Source: Tilletiopsis washingtonensis
Lineage: Eukaryota > Basidiomycota > Exobasidiomycetes > Entylomatales
Assembly: GCF_003144115.1 (NCBI RefSeq)
Contig: NW_020312003.1
Span: 284,153 to 348,152, forward strand
Reading direction: 5' to 3'
Length of the DNA: 64,000 nt
The notes below the pieces were generated by a model, which was not told the origin of the DNA, did not search any database, and worked only from the letters and a program-made list of their open reading frames with translations. The translations under genes were made by a program, and so were the position numbers. This document shows positions 22,039 to 32,310 of this stretch, one piece after another (the first letter of the stretch is position 1; every line of letters begins with the position of its first letter).

Positions 22039-24318
22039 ATGGGCGTGACTCTCTCGCGCCCGCTGCAGAGCCTCGAGGGCCACCTGCTGGGCGCCGCTGC
22101 GGCGCTCGACAACTTCCTGCGGCGTGCCGAGCGCGGCTTTGCCTCGGTGCTGCACTCGGCCTTCGGTCCGCTCTTCGGCTTCGAGCGCCCCTCCAAGATC
22201 GCGCGCGTCTGCGACGACGACGGCGTCTGCTACATTCCTGCCACGCATGCCGCACGCCGCCGCAAGAAGGTCGAGCAGGGCCGCGTTGCCCGCCGTGCTG
22301 CCCGCGCCGAGCGAGCTGCGCGCGAGGTGCGCAAGGCGCGCGATGCCGTCGAGCGCGGCGCCCGCGATGCCATGAGGCGCGCCGGTGAGCGCGCCGACGA
22401 GGAGAAGGAGCGCCTCGTGCAGTCCGTCGAGAGCGAGAAGGTCCGCGTGGCGCACACGATCGACGCCGAGAAGGCTGCGCTGCTGCGCCGCGTCAGCTCC
22501 TCGGGCACGGCTCAGGCAGCGCCTCGCCGCTCGTCGCTCGAGGCGCAGGCCAGAGACATCCAGAAGCAGGCTGAGCGCCGCAAGAGCGCGGCGCTCGCTG
22601 CAGTCGACGCCAGCGCCCAAGCTGCCCTCGCCGGCATCCAGACTCGCAAGCGCGAGGCTGTGCACGCCGCCGCCGAGGCCAAGGAGCGCCTCGTCGTCGC
22701 CGCCGCCCGCCAGGCAGACCCCAGCGGCAACCAATCGGCAGCGCTCTCGGCGGCGCAGAATGACACGGCAGACCTGCGCGTCCGTCTCGACGCTGGCGCC
22801 CGCAACCTGGCTTCCGGCGCCTACGTCGGTCTTGCCAGCGCTGCTTACGTGGCGCAGCAAGGCGCCAGCCAAGCTTATGCGTACGTCTCGCAGCCGTCGC
22901 CGCCCGCCAAGCCTGTCGTCGTGTCGCTCGGCGAGCCGGCCAAGGCTCCGGCGCCTCGCCCCGAGCACGAGCGCGAGACGGCAGCCGAGAAGGCCAAGGG
23001 CACGCTGTGGGTCCTAGGCAACGCCGCGCCCTCGGCCGCCACGCCGGCGCAGCCGGATTTGTTTCCTCGCAAGAGCAGCAAGAAGGCGGCGCAATACGAG
23101 GCGGCCAAGGCACAGGCAGCCAAGTCCGACGCCGCTTCTGCCGCTGCGGCGTCTGCTGCTGCAGCTGCCAGCGCTGCTGCTGCCGCTGCATCGGCAGTCG
23201 CTCTTGAGAGCATGGCAGCAAGCGAGCGCCACGTGACATCGAGCTCACGCCCTGCTAGCGACGAGGCCTGCATCACCCCGACGAAGGACGTCGGTGCCAT
23301 GCGCGGTCGCGGACGTCGCCTCGACATTGTGCGCGAAGTCTCGATCGGCGGCTCGCCCTCTGCCGCACCCGTGCAGCAGTTTGAGCCGCTCAAAGGCCAC
23401 GGCCGGCGCACCAGCGGCAGCGAGCATGGCAACATCACGTACGTCGTGATGGCCAAGTCGCCGTCGTCGGAGGGCCAGAATGGTCCGCTTCCCCGCTCGG
23501 CATCGTCCGAGCACAGCGGCCAGACGCGCATGCGCAAGGTCAGCAAGACGCGTGCAACGGAGGCGCAAGCTGCTCGCGACGAGCCGAGCGCTACCAAGGC
23601 GCCCTCTCCGCCAGCCAGCACGAGCCCGCCGATCTCGGGCGCGGCAAAGCGCTTCAGGCACGGCCACTCCTCATCGCTGCCCGTCAACGCACTGTCGTCC
23701 GAGCCTGGTCTGCTCTCCGGTGCCCTGCGCCGCAACAAGCCCCGCCGCACCGAGCCGCCGACTCCCATCGCCGTGCCTGCCGACTTCAGCCCGCCGCCCA
23801 TCCCGCCTCCGTCCGGCAGCGCCAGTGCGCGCATGTTCTCCGCCGCGCGCGCCAGCTTCGACTCGGTGCGCGGCGCCAGCGCGCTGAGCGCCGACAGCGC
23901 CGCCAACTCCGAGACGGGCAGCGTCACGGGCGCACAGAGCAACTGCAGCAAGCCGTCGCTGGGCGTGGCAGACATGGCCGAGCGTGCATGCATGAGCCGT
24001 CTGGACCACAGCCGCAAGGAGCGCCGCGTGTGGCGCGACGAGGTCGTGAGTCGCCCAGTAAGAGAGCGTGGCTGAGACTCTGCCTGACCTCGCCCATCTC
24101 AGAACCGAGTTGCGCTCCAGCGTTGCCAGGCGAACCAGGCGCGCGCCCAGCGCTCCACACCCACCTCGCCCAGCGCCGGTGCCGCCAGAGACATCAGCGC
24201 CGCGCTGAACAGCGGCCCAGCCGACCTGGCGCGCCGCTCGAGTGCTCGCAGCAGCAACAGCCTCGCCTCGCCCAAGCTCGGCAAGAAGGCACGGCGCGTG
24301 AGCGCCGCTGCGTTCTGA
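22039..24318 (+). CDS. unrecognised protein with predicted N-myristoylation and basic coiled coil
   Basis: Two exons (22039-24045, 24103-24318) give 740 residues. The start MGVTLSRP fits the N-myristoylation pattern (Gly2, Ser6). It is followed by an amphipathic stretch (about 10-50). Residues about 75-240 form a charged Arg/Lys/Glu/Ala-rich region likely to be helical or coiled coil. The rest is low-complexity: an Ala tract near residue 370, then Ser/Pro-rich segments with many basic-Ser sites that look like kinase targets. No catalytic motif is visible. The lipid-anchor signal and basic helix suggest a membrane-associated scaffold, which is inference. The second exon (LQRCQANQARAQR...) reads in frame after a good GTGAGT/CAG intron. 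Confidence 0.7.
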
Positions 24319-24585
24319 GCTTCGTGCTGCGTGCTCTTCACTTCACTCGCGCCCCCCGGCGCTCCTCACTCACCACTGCGGCCCCATACCCTCCTCTACG
24401 TCCCTCTATTCTGCCGCCTACACCTCATGCCCCATCATACCCCTTGTAGATACGTGCCCCGCCGCGACAGAGAGTGTCGGATTATGCGATTGCTGATGAC
24501 GTGAGAGAGAGCCCTGGAAGAGGATGAGGCTGGAGCCGGAGGCGAAGCGCGGCGCGGGGTATGGAAGAGTGCGGCAAGACAGGCA

Positions 24586-25218
24586 TCAGGAGAGATGCGC
24601 CCACGGGTCCTCGAGGAACGACGGGCGGAAGAAGACCTCTGTGTAGGATGTGCAGCTGTCAGTGTCAGCGAGGCGTCGCGAGAAGGCCTGAAGGGCCAGA
24701 CGCACGGATCTGGTGAGGCTCTTTCGGCGGCACCTGGTTGTGCGGAGTCAGCTCAGGCTCGGCTTGCTTGGGCAACAGGCATGCGCTACGGCTATGACAA
24801 TTCGGCCGTTCCATCTCTGTTCACAGCATCCTTGCCAAGGTTCCAGCAGCAAGCTCTTACTCACGACGAGATTGCGACCCGGTCCGCCGTGTCCACCGCC
24901 GCCTCCTCCGCCTCCTCCGCGCCCGCCGCGCCCTCCACCACGGCCGCCTCCTCTGCCACCGCGGTTCTGAAATGCTCCACCGCCGCCAGAACTACCGCCT
25001 CGCCCACCACCACCTCCGCCGCCGTTCGGCGCTGCGTCCCTTGCGCCCTGCGGCTTGCGCTTGCCGCCCTTGCCCTCGCGCTGCGCCTGCCCGCCGTCGC
25101 CCGCGTTGGCCTGAGCGCCGCCACGGCCGCGGCCGCGCGGCGCGCGCGGCGCCATGCCGAAGGAGGCCGGCAGGCCCATCTGCGCGAGGCGTGCGGCGTC
25201 GTCGGGTGCGTCGGCCAT
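24586..25218 (-). CDS. small RGG-box protein with conserved-looking C-terminal motif
   Basis: Three exons in transcript order 25218-24865, 24733-24706 and 24638-24586 give 144 residues. Residues about 25-110 are an RGG/GGRGG region typical of RNA-binding proteins that are methylated on arginine. The last residues, VFFRPSFLEDPWAHLS, look like a conserved terminal motif, but I cannot place it in a named family. The middle exon is only 28 nt (encoding VPPKEPHQI) and joins the other two in frame. Without it the C-terminal motif is lost. The start at MADAP was chosen because upstream frames are not protein-like. The gene is divergent from the Tag1-like gene over about 390 bp. Confidence 0.7.
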
Positions 25219-25611
25219 GGCTGCGGGTGCGAGGCGAGGTGGAGTGCGAGAAGATGGCGGCCGCGCGGCGTGACGGAAAGCCGAAGTCCGAGCACGGCGC
25301 GGCGCAGCATTGTTGTATTGCAATCAGCATGCGCGATGCTTGCGCCAGGGTCAGATCTTGTACTCGCGAGGCGGCGCTGCCTCGCGGCGACTCAGCCGCA
25401 TGAGCCCCGCATCGAGCGCTGGAGCGGGCCTGCCCCTTTGGCACGCGAGCAGCGAGGCGCGAGCGTCGTGCTCGACGACGACGACGACTGATCCTGCGAA
25501 GCCCCTCTCTCCGCGTCGCAGCCTCACACTCCATCCACTCGCACCGGCACTGCACCGTCTGCACCCCTAGAGCCGCGCGCGCGCGAACGCCTCGCTCCAC
25601 CGCGTGCCAGC
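25219..25611. promoter_or_regulatory. divergent promoter, RGG protein / Tag1-like gene
   Basis: This 393-bp interval separates two start codons facing away from each other. No clear TATA box or known motif was found. Confidence 0.45.
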
Positions 25612-28247
25612 ATGGCGCCGACTGCCGCCGACGAGACGCGCCCGGCCCCGGCACCGCCGGCCGAGGCGCCTGCTCCGGCCGCCGCGCCCGCAGCAGCCGC
25701 ACCGCCCAAGCTGCGTCACGGGCGCAAGCCCATGTACGACTCTGACGCCGAGGCCGACGGCCTGAACCCGGATGTCGATGACGAGGAGCTCGAGCGCGGC
25801 CTCGCCGGCCCTTCGGCGGGCGGCCGCGACGACGGTGCCCGCGAGACCGATGCGCTGCTCGGCGGCTCGTCCAGCGGCAATGGCTCCTTCCTCTCCCGCA
25901 CGCGCGCCCGCATCGACTCGCTGCTGCATGGCAAGAAGAGCACGCGGCGCGGCAAGCGCAGGGACACTGGTGCCGCCGCCTCGACGCGGCGCCGCTCCAC
26001 CGTCGGCGCCTCGGGCTTCCGGGCGCAGCACCCGATCCTGATGCGCATCATCTATGCGCTGCTTGCGCTCATCGTCCTCGTCCTCGTGCTGCTTAGCGTC
26101 GCCGTGGCGCACCTCTTCACCGTCACGCTTAAGGCGCCGCAGCCGGACGCGCAGGCGTTGATCCTCGACGAATCGCTGCTGCTGCGCGGCCCAGACGCCA
26201 TCTCTCTGCTCAACATCTCCGACGAGGGCATCCTTGTTCGCGTCGACGGCCGGCTCGGCATCGACCCGGACCGCGCGCTGGACCTGTGGCTCGGCTCGCC
26301 GCAGCAAATGGGCTTCTGGCAGAAGCGGGAGCGCGCCGTCGTCGAGTGGGCCGTGGGCAAGCTGGGTGGCGTGCGCGTCGAGCTCGGCGAGTTGCGCATC
26401 GCGGAGCCGGACTGGAGCGTCGACCTCGAGGAGAAGCCGCTGGGCCTGCTGAACGACACCAAGGAGCTCAGCGCCGATCTGCTCGCTCCGCCGAAGCAGA
26501 ACAACCCGGACCGCCCGCCGCAGGACCTGCTCTCGTTCCACGTGCAGCCGCTGATCGTGCCACTGCCGCCGCTTCGTCCGCGCGCGCATGCCAGCCTCGC
26601 TCCCTCGAAGGACCACGGCACGTACCGCGCGCACCGCGAGCTGCGGCCGCTCAACCTCACGCTGCTCTTCAAGCCCGTGTCGCCCGCGCCGCTGCTCATG
26701 CAGGTCGCGCAGGCGGCCATCAAGGAGGGCAAGGGCGTGCTCGACATCAAGGTCGACTCGCTGCGCGTGCGCGGCCTCGGCAAGAAGGAGATGGACAAGG
26801 GCGAGCCGAAGGGCGGCCGCTGGGACCTGCCCGGCTGGATTAACATCGGCGAGAACAACATCCGGAAGCGCATCAGCCAGAAGGGTGAGTCGCGCGGGAC
26901 ACGATCACGGGTGCCCGGCTGACCTCTCCCTCAGTTCCTGATGTCACGCACGGCAACAGCACCTCTGAGCTGCTCGATTTGAAGCGCTACGAGTTCTTCG
27001 AGATTGGCGCCAAGGCCGTGCAGGACGCGGCCGTGGCGATGGCGTCGCGCGCTCTCGGCATCAAGGCATACGCAGAGGCAAAGAACCCGCTCGGCCGCAT
27101 GCTGCATGGCGACGTGCGCTACAGCCTGCCGTTCGGCGCCTTCCTGCCGACCGACCCGGAGGAGGGCAAGCCGCGCAACAACAAGACGGACGTCAGCCTG
27201 CTCGCGGTGCTGGCCACGGAGCCGTTCCGCCTCACTGGCGAGAAGAACGTATCGCTCATCCTCGAGGGCCACGTCGTGCCGCCCAAGGATGGTCTTGGCG
27301 GCGGCAAGAGCGCATCAACGCAGAGCCGCGCGGGCCAGCACATCTTTGCCGCCGGACAGGAGGAGGCGCACAATGCCGACACGCCGTCGCAGCGCGCGCT
27401 CTCGGGCTTCCTGTCGCGCTTCCTCAGCGGCAAGCCCAACACGGTCATGGTGCGCGGCGGCAACCCGCTGCCGCCCGTCGCCAACGAGACGAACCCGCTG
27501 CCGGGCGGCGGCTCGGCGCTGCCCGAGTGGCTCGACAGCGCGCTGCGCCTCGTCGACCTGCCGATCAGCTTCCCGGGCTCCAAGGTCACCGATCTCATCA
27601 AGAATGTCACCATCAACGACCTCAAGATCACGCCGCACCCGTTCGAGACGGAGAAGCTCGTGTGCTCGGGCACGGTGATGGGCATCATGAACCTGCCGGG
27701 GCAGCTGGCCAGCCTCGACGTGCAGATCACGCACCTGTGGCCTGACATTCTCGTCTTCGACGGCAACCCACCGAGCATGAGCGTCGCGTCGGAGGACGAG
27801 TGCCCGCCGGCGGACGCCATCAACGACGGCATGTACCGGCCGCACTGCCGCGGCTACGGCGGCTACGGCACATCGGAGCACAAGCACGGCTCGCAGCCGC
27901 ACGACCGGCCCGAGCCCGTGCCGCCGCTGCCGAGCCCGCTGCCCAAGGGCGCCTTTGGCCGCGTGCGCCCGCACAACTGGACGGTGGCCGAGACGTACCT
28001 CGACCCCAAGGATCCGGAGCAGAAGACGAAGCTGCTGCGCTCGGAGCTCGTGGACGTGCCCATCACGATTCTCGAGGGCCGCAGCCAGGAGTTCCGCCAG
28101 TACACGTGGAAGATCCTCACCGGCGGCGCCCTCACGGGCATCGAGGGCAACGCACGCGCCAAGATCTGGAACTCGGGCCTCGGCGCCCTCGAGCTCTCGA
28201 ACCTGCCCGTCAAGGGCGTGTTCCAGGTCGGCGGCGGCGACAAGTGA
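25612..28247 (+). CDS. type II vacuolar-type membrane protein, Tag1/DUF3712-like
   Basis: Two exons (25612-26884, 26935-28247) give 861 residues. The N-terminal cytosolic part (1-140) is Pro/Ala-rich and acidic, and contains ETDALL (78-83), an acidic dileucine signal of the [DE]xxxL[LI] type used for AP-3 sorting to the vacuole. One transmembrane helix follows at about 146-168. The remaining roughly 690 residues are lumenal, beta-rich and marked by repeated phrases such as FEIGAKAVQDAA, VTINDLKITPHPFETEKLVCSGTVMGIMNLP and TWKILTGGALTGIEG. These resemble the DUF3712 modules of fungal vacuolar proteins, including yeast Tag1. A role in the vacuole membrane, perhaps in autophagy control, is inferred from that resemblance only. 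Confidence 0.7.
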
Positions 28248-30166
28248 CGATGCCGCTCTCAGCTCCGTGCCATTCAGGCCCATCCTCGCGTCGCGCCCGC
28301 TCTCGGCAGCCCGTGTGCCCAGAGTATCTGACCCCTCTCTGTCTCGCCCGCGGCCTCTGGTTCTCGCTTCACTCTCTCGCTGCATGATGTGACTGTTCCT
28401 TGTAATTACGACTTTCGTGGGACCCTGCCTGCCTCGCCGTGCTGCGAAATGCGAGCCCGAGCGCGGGCTACTCACCGAGCGCTGCCGCCGCTCTACCCAC
28501 AGCGTCTCGTTGCCTCTGCAGCACGAGCGCCCGCCCGGCGCCGCCCTACTCTCGAGCATGCCGCAGCCGATGCCGTACTGCGGCAGCCCGCGAGTGCGCA
28601 GAGGCAATTCCGAAGAGAGAGCGTTGCGGCTTGTGCTGCACCGAGGACCAGCGCGCCGCTGAGGCGCACCGCTAGGGTCGAGGGTGGCGGCTGGGACTCG
28701 TCCAAGGCGGTGGAGCCGGCTACCCGGAGCATTCTCCTTGTCCGGCTGCCACGCATCGATGCGCAATCCATGCGCAGCCTTGCATGGCTGCCAGCAGCGG
28801 CTGAGCGATGACGAGGGATAGAAGCGGAGGCGGCAGCGGCGAAGGCGCGCGGGCCGTGCGCCGTCACGTGTCGAGCGCGCGCCGCCGCTTCTCCGCCAGA
28901 CCCGTCTCGTTCTCCCTCGCTCTGCACTCTCACCGCCTCACCTTCCTCTGGCTCTCTCTGTGCTTCTCCTTCTTTCCCCGGACACGGCCCTTTGCGCGCG
29001 TGAAGCCTCCCGCCGACCTCGTCATGCGCAGCTGCGCGTGCGCTGCATGGCCCGGTGAACGATGCCGACATCCATCTCGTGCTGCGCCGCTCCACTTGAG
29101 GACGTCGCCGAGCGGACGGAGAGTGGAGCAGCTGCGGGCTGATGATCGCTGGGCGCTGATCTTTGCCCTTGCCGGTGAGTCGGAGCGCCGGCCGGAGCGG
29201 TGGTCGGCATGCATGCGCGCCGGTCGCCGGCGGATGCGAAGCGGAGATCTTGCGCGCCGCGCTGCTGCGCTGTGGAGGCGGCGTCGCCGGGGCTGATGAT
29301 GTCGCCTCGCGTCCATGCGCCGCAAGGGCGACACGGGCCACGTCGCGCGCGATGGCTGGCGTTGGGGCCTGCAGGGGCAGATGCTGCCAGGTGCCGATGC
29401 TGCACGTCTGTCCGCCGGCAGAGCTTGCAGCCGCACGCAGCGCAGCCGAGGGCCAACAGCCGAGGGCCAACCTTGGCGGCGCCGGCCGTTGCCGGGTGGC
29501 GTCGCGAGGCAGACCCTGCCAGCGGACGCTCGCTGCCGCGCGCTGTCCGTGCGCGCGATGCCAGGTGGCGGGCCCGTGCTGCGCGCAGCTACCAGATGGC
29601 GCCGAGGAGGGTCGTGCGGCGCAGCAGTGAGAAGCGCGCAGCGCCGAGGTGGCGACGATGTCGAGGATGACGACGAGCGGCGCCTGGCATGTATGCTGGT
29701 GTGGCTGCGTGTGCTGTGCGAGGCTGTCGGTCAAGTCGCTAGAGTAGTGGCCGTACAGCGAGCGCAAGCAACAGGGCGCAGCAAATGGCTCCGTCTGCGC
29801 TTCTCCGCCGGGAAGAGGGTCGTCGAGCGGCGGCTGCTGCGAGTGGGTAAACGCGCTTGCCACTTCAGAGGGTGGGCGCACACACGTCCGGCGTGTCCGG
29901 CCTGTGCGCACGGAGGCGCAGCGGCGAGGAACGTGCGAGGACGAGCAGCGCGCCAGCAGGCCAGCGCACTGCTCGTCCTCACGCCGTCCGACCCCTCCCT
30001 TGCCTTGCAAGAGAGGGGGGCTAGCCGCTCGAACTCGTCGCAACGACAAGCTGACATGTTCACAACTCTCAAGCAAGGTTCTGGTCATAGGTGGAATTGA
30101 CTAGCGGAACGCGGGGTACGTGGTGCGATCAGGCGGGGAGGCCGTCACGACGAGGTATCGAGCGGC
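28248..30166. other. 1.9-kb convergent interval, no gene supported
   Basis: This lies between the Tag1-like gene (rightward) and GRG-1 (leftward). A GTCACGTG octamer is at 28863-28870, followed by a CT-rich run (about 28900-28980) that looks like a promoter leader. The open frames after it do not read as a protein, nor does the long leftward frame at 28493-30088. An unrecognised short or non-coding transcript starting near 28980 cannot be excluded. Confidence 0.5.
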
Positions 30167-30499
30167 TTAGTTCTTGAGCTGAAGAAGGAGCGATGCATCA
30201 GCGGCAAGTCCAGGTGTCGCGAAGTCGCAGCGCTGCTCACCTTCTGCTCGTTGATCTCAGCCTTGGACTCGTGCTTCTGCTCGTCCATCTTGTCCGAAAC
30301 GGCGTCCTTGGCAGCCGACAGGCGCGTGCCGACCGAGGCGTTGGAGTCCTTGGCGACCTCCTTGTTGGCCTCCTTGGAGGCGGTCGCGCCACCACCCTGG
30401 ATGGTCTCCGACACGTAGTTGGCGGCGTCCTGCAAGAGAGAGAGGTGAGCAACGAAAAACAGTGAGTGGCTCGAGAGGGCGCACCTTGACAGTCTGCAT
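30167..30499 (-). CDS. glucose-repressible / clock-controlled stress protein (GRG-1/CCG-1 type)
   Basis: Three exons in transcript order 30499-30485, 30429-30241 and 30178-30167 give 71 residues. The protein has the family pattern: MQTVKDAANYVSETIQG, ASKEANKEVAKDSNASVGTR, SAAKDAVSDKMDEQKHESKAE and a lysine-rich end. It matches the small hydrophilic Neurospora GRG-1/CCG-1 protein in length and sequence type. These proteins are abundant during glucose starvation, stress and conidiation, but the molecular function is unknown. Exon 1 is 15 nt and the last exon 12 nt (Leu-Lys-Asn-stop), so the gene is easily missed by automated prediction. A TATA box lies about 80 bp upstream. Nearly 2 kb of gene-free DNA on each side fits a heavily regulated gene. 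Confidence 0.9.
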
Positions 30500-32310
30500 G
30501 GTGAAGTAGTGAAGTTGGTTGGGTGAAGAGGTTGAAGAGTGGTTGGTGGTGAGAGAGGAAGCAGGGCGACGAGGGCCTGCTTCTTATAGACACGAGGCAG
30601 GTCCAGTCTCGAGCGCGCAGCGCAGCGAGCGCGTGCCATGCCGTGCCATACGCAACGCCCGTGCACGCCCGTGCGCCAGGGACAACATGCACGGGGCAGC
30701 ACTACGTCATCGGCGCGTCATCGGCGCACGATCACTGCGCAGCTGCCTGGCCCTGCATGGCCCTGCCGCATCTGGGCCCTGCCAGCGGCGCTGCCGCGCC
30801 GAGGCTGTGCAAGCCTCCGTTGCCCAAGAGCCACTCTCTTCTCACGCCGCCCGCCGAGGCACGCGCTGCCTCGCCGCCGAGGCAGGCACAGCGCCCAGTG
30901 CCCGCCGCGCCGGCTCGGGCCCTTCGCAGCACCTCCGGGGCATGGCGCAGCCGCGGCAGCCGAAGCGAGCGCTGCCCTCTCCGCAAGTGATGCCGAGCGC
31001 TCGGCAAAGCTGCGCAGCGCTGAGTCGGCCACGTCGCCAACCCCACACGCCCGACGCCGCTGCAAGCTGCTGCACGCCGCCGCATGCCGCTTCCGCCGCA
31101 TTCCACGCCGCACTCCGCAGCTCTTCGGAGGGCCAGCAAGCACCTTGAACAGCGCAGCACAGCGTCAGCGTGCAGCGTGCAGCAGCGATGGGCTGGCAGA
31201 AGGGACGAGCTGGCATGTGATGGCCGAGGCGTGCCAGCAACGCGCAGCCGCGGCCGCACGTCGGCGCAAGCCACAGCAGCGCATCGGCATCCGCACCCGG
31301 CACTCCCGGCCTCAGCGCCTTGCCCTCCTCGCGCGGTCGCGCCTGATGCTGCTGCGGGAGCAATCAGCCGCCGGCGCACGGTGCTCTCGGCAGGGCTCGG
31401 CGCTGACCAAGGTACAGTGCCGTCATGTGCGCTCGGCGCCGGTGGCTGTGAGGCGCACCAACGACGTGGAGAGAGCACGGAGGCGGCGGCTCAACCGCAG
31501 CGGCGAGGCCTCTCGCTGAAAGGGCGCAGACCCACGGTGATGCTGTGCGCATCCATCACAGCATCTCGCTCGGCCCAGGGCGGGCTGGGATTACCCAGCT
31601 TGCAGCATCAGCGGGTCACGCTGCGGCGCAGCCACATCGTGCGCGTCATGACGTCCCGCAGCGCCGGCGGAGGCCGCACTCTTACTGCTGTCCGCGCGGC
31701 CGCTTCCGGTTCGGCTTCCTCGGCGAGCGCCCGTCCCACCTGCTGGGTACCCGAGTGCCGTCATGCGCATGGCGGGAAGGAGCCTGAATCACGCTCGGAT
31801 GCGGGGTCCCTCCAAACAGCGCTCCGCCGTCGCCCGTGAGAGAGCGCGGCGGACAGGAGGCGAGCGGGTACAGCACGGGCTCCTTCCTGCACGCCGGCGC
31901 TCGCGATCTGGCTGCATGATGCTGCACGCCATCGACGGAACACGAGATGCGCTTCGCAAGCAAGCTCAACTCGCTCCTCGGCGATGTGGCGGCGGCGCCA
32001 GAAATAGGTGCTGCTTGTGACGTGCAGCGCCAGAAGCCAGGCCCACGGTGGGAAAGAACGCGAGCGATGCTTCGCTGGCGTCGGGCCAACGCCTCGGCCA
32101 GCGCCGACGGCGATCCCAAGCCACAGCCCGCCCGGCACGAGCCCGTGCGTGGGCACGACTCTCTCACATCAGCACACAGCTTGCTCCCTCTCACGCGGCA
32201 AGGACGACGGAATGGGAATGTCATGGCGGGCCAGCGAGCAGTATGCATACATGGGTGGTGTCATTAGGCGGAGCGGAGCGGAGCCTTGGAAAGGGACGGA
32301 GGGTGTCGGC
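30500..32310. other. 1.8-kb upstream region of GRG-1
   Basis: This interval separates the GRG-1 start from the end of the HAM1-like gene (both leftward). Apart from the TATA box there is no motif I can name and no supportable gene. The length suggests a large regulatory region. Confidence 0.5.
30581..30588 (-). promoter_or_regulatory. TATA box of the GRG-1 gene
   Basis: On the minus strand the sequence reads TATAAGAA, about 80 bp upstream of the GRG-1 start codon. This is a normal spacing for a strongly regulated fungal gene. Confidence 0.6.

Noticed and set aside
22875-24017. Leftward 380-codon frame opposite the myristoylation-signal gene
   Set aside because: The rightward gene has better codon structure, a good start and a clean intron; the opposite frame is a shadow.
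28980-29300. Possible short gene after the CT-rich run near 28900-28980
   Set aside because: The promoter-like signal is suggestive, but no reading frame after it resembles a protein and no RNA family fold was recognised.
28493-30088. Leftward 531-codon open frame between the Tag1-like gene and GRG-1
   Set aside because: The composition shows no domain, no heptads and no signal, and it runs through what looks like promoter sequence. Treated as chance.
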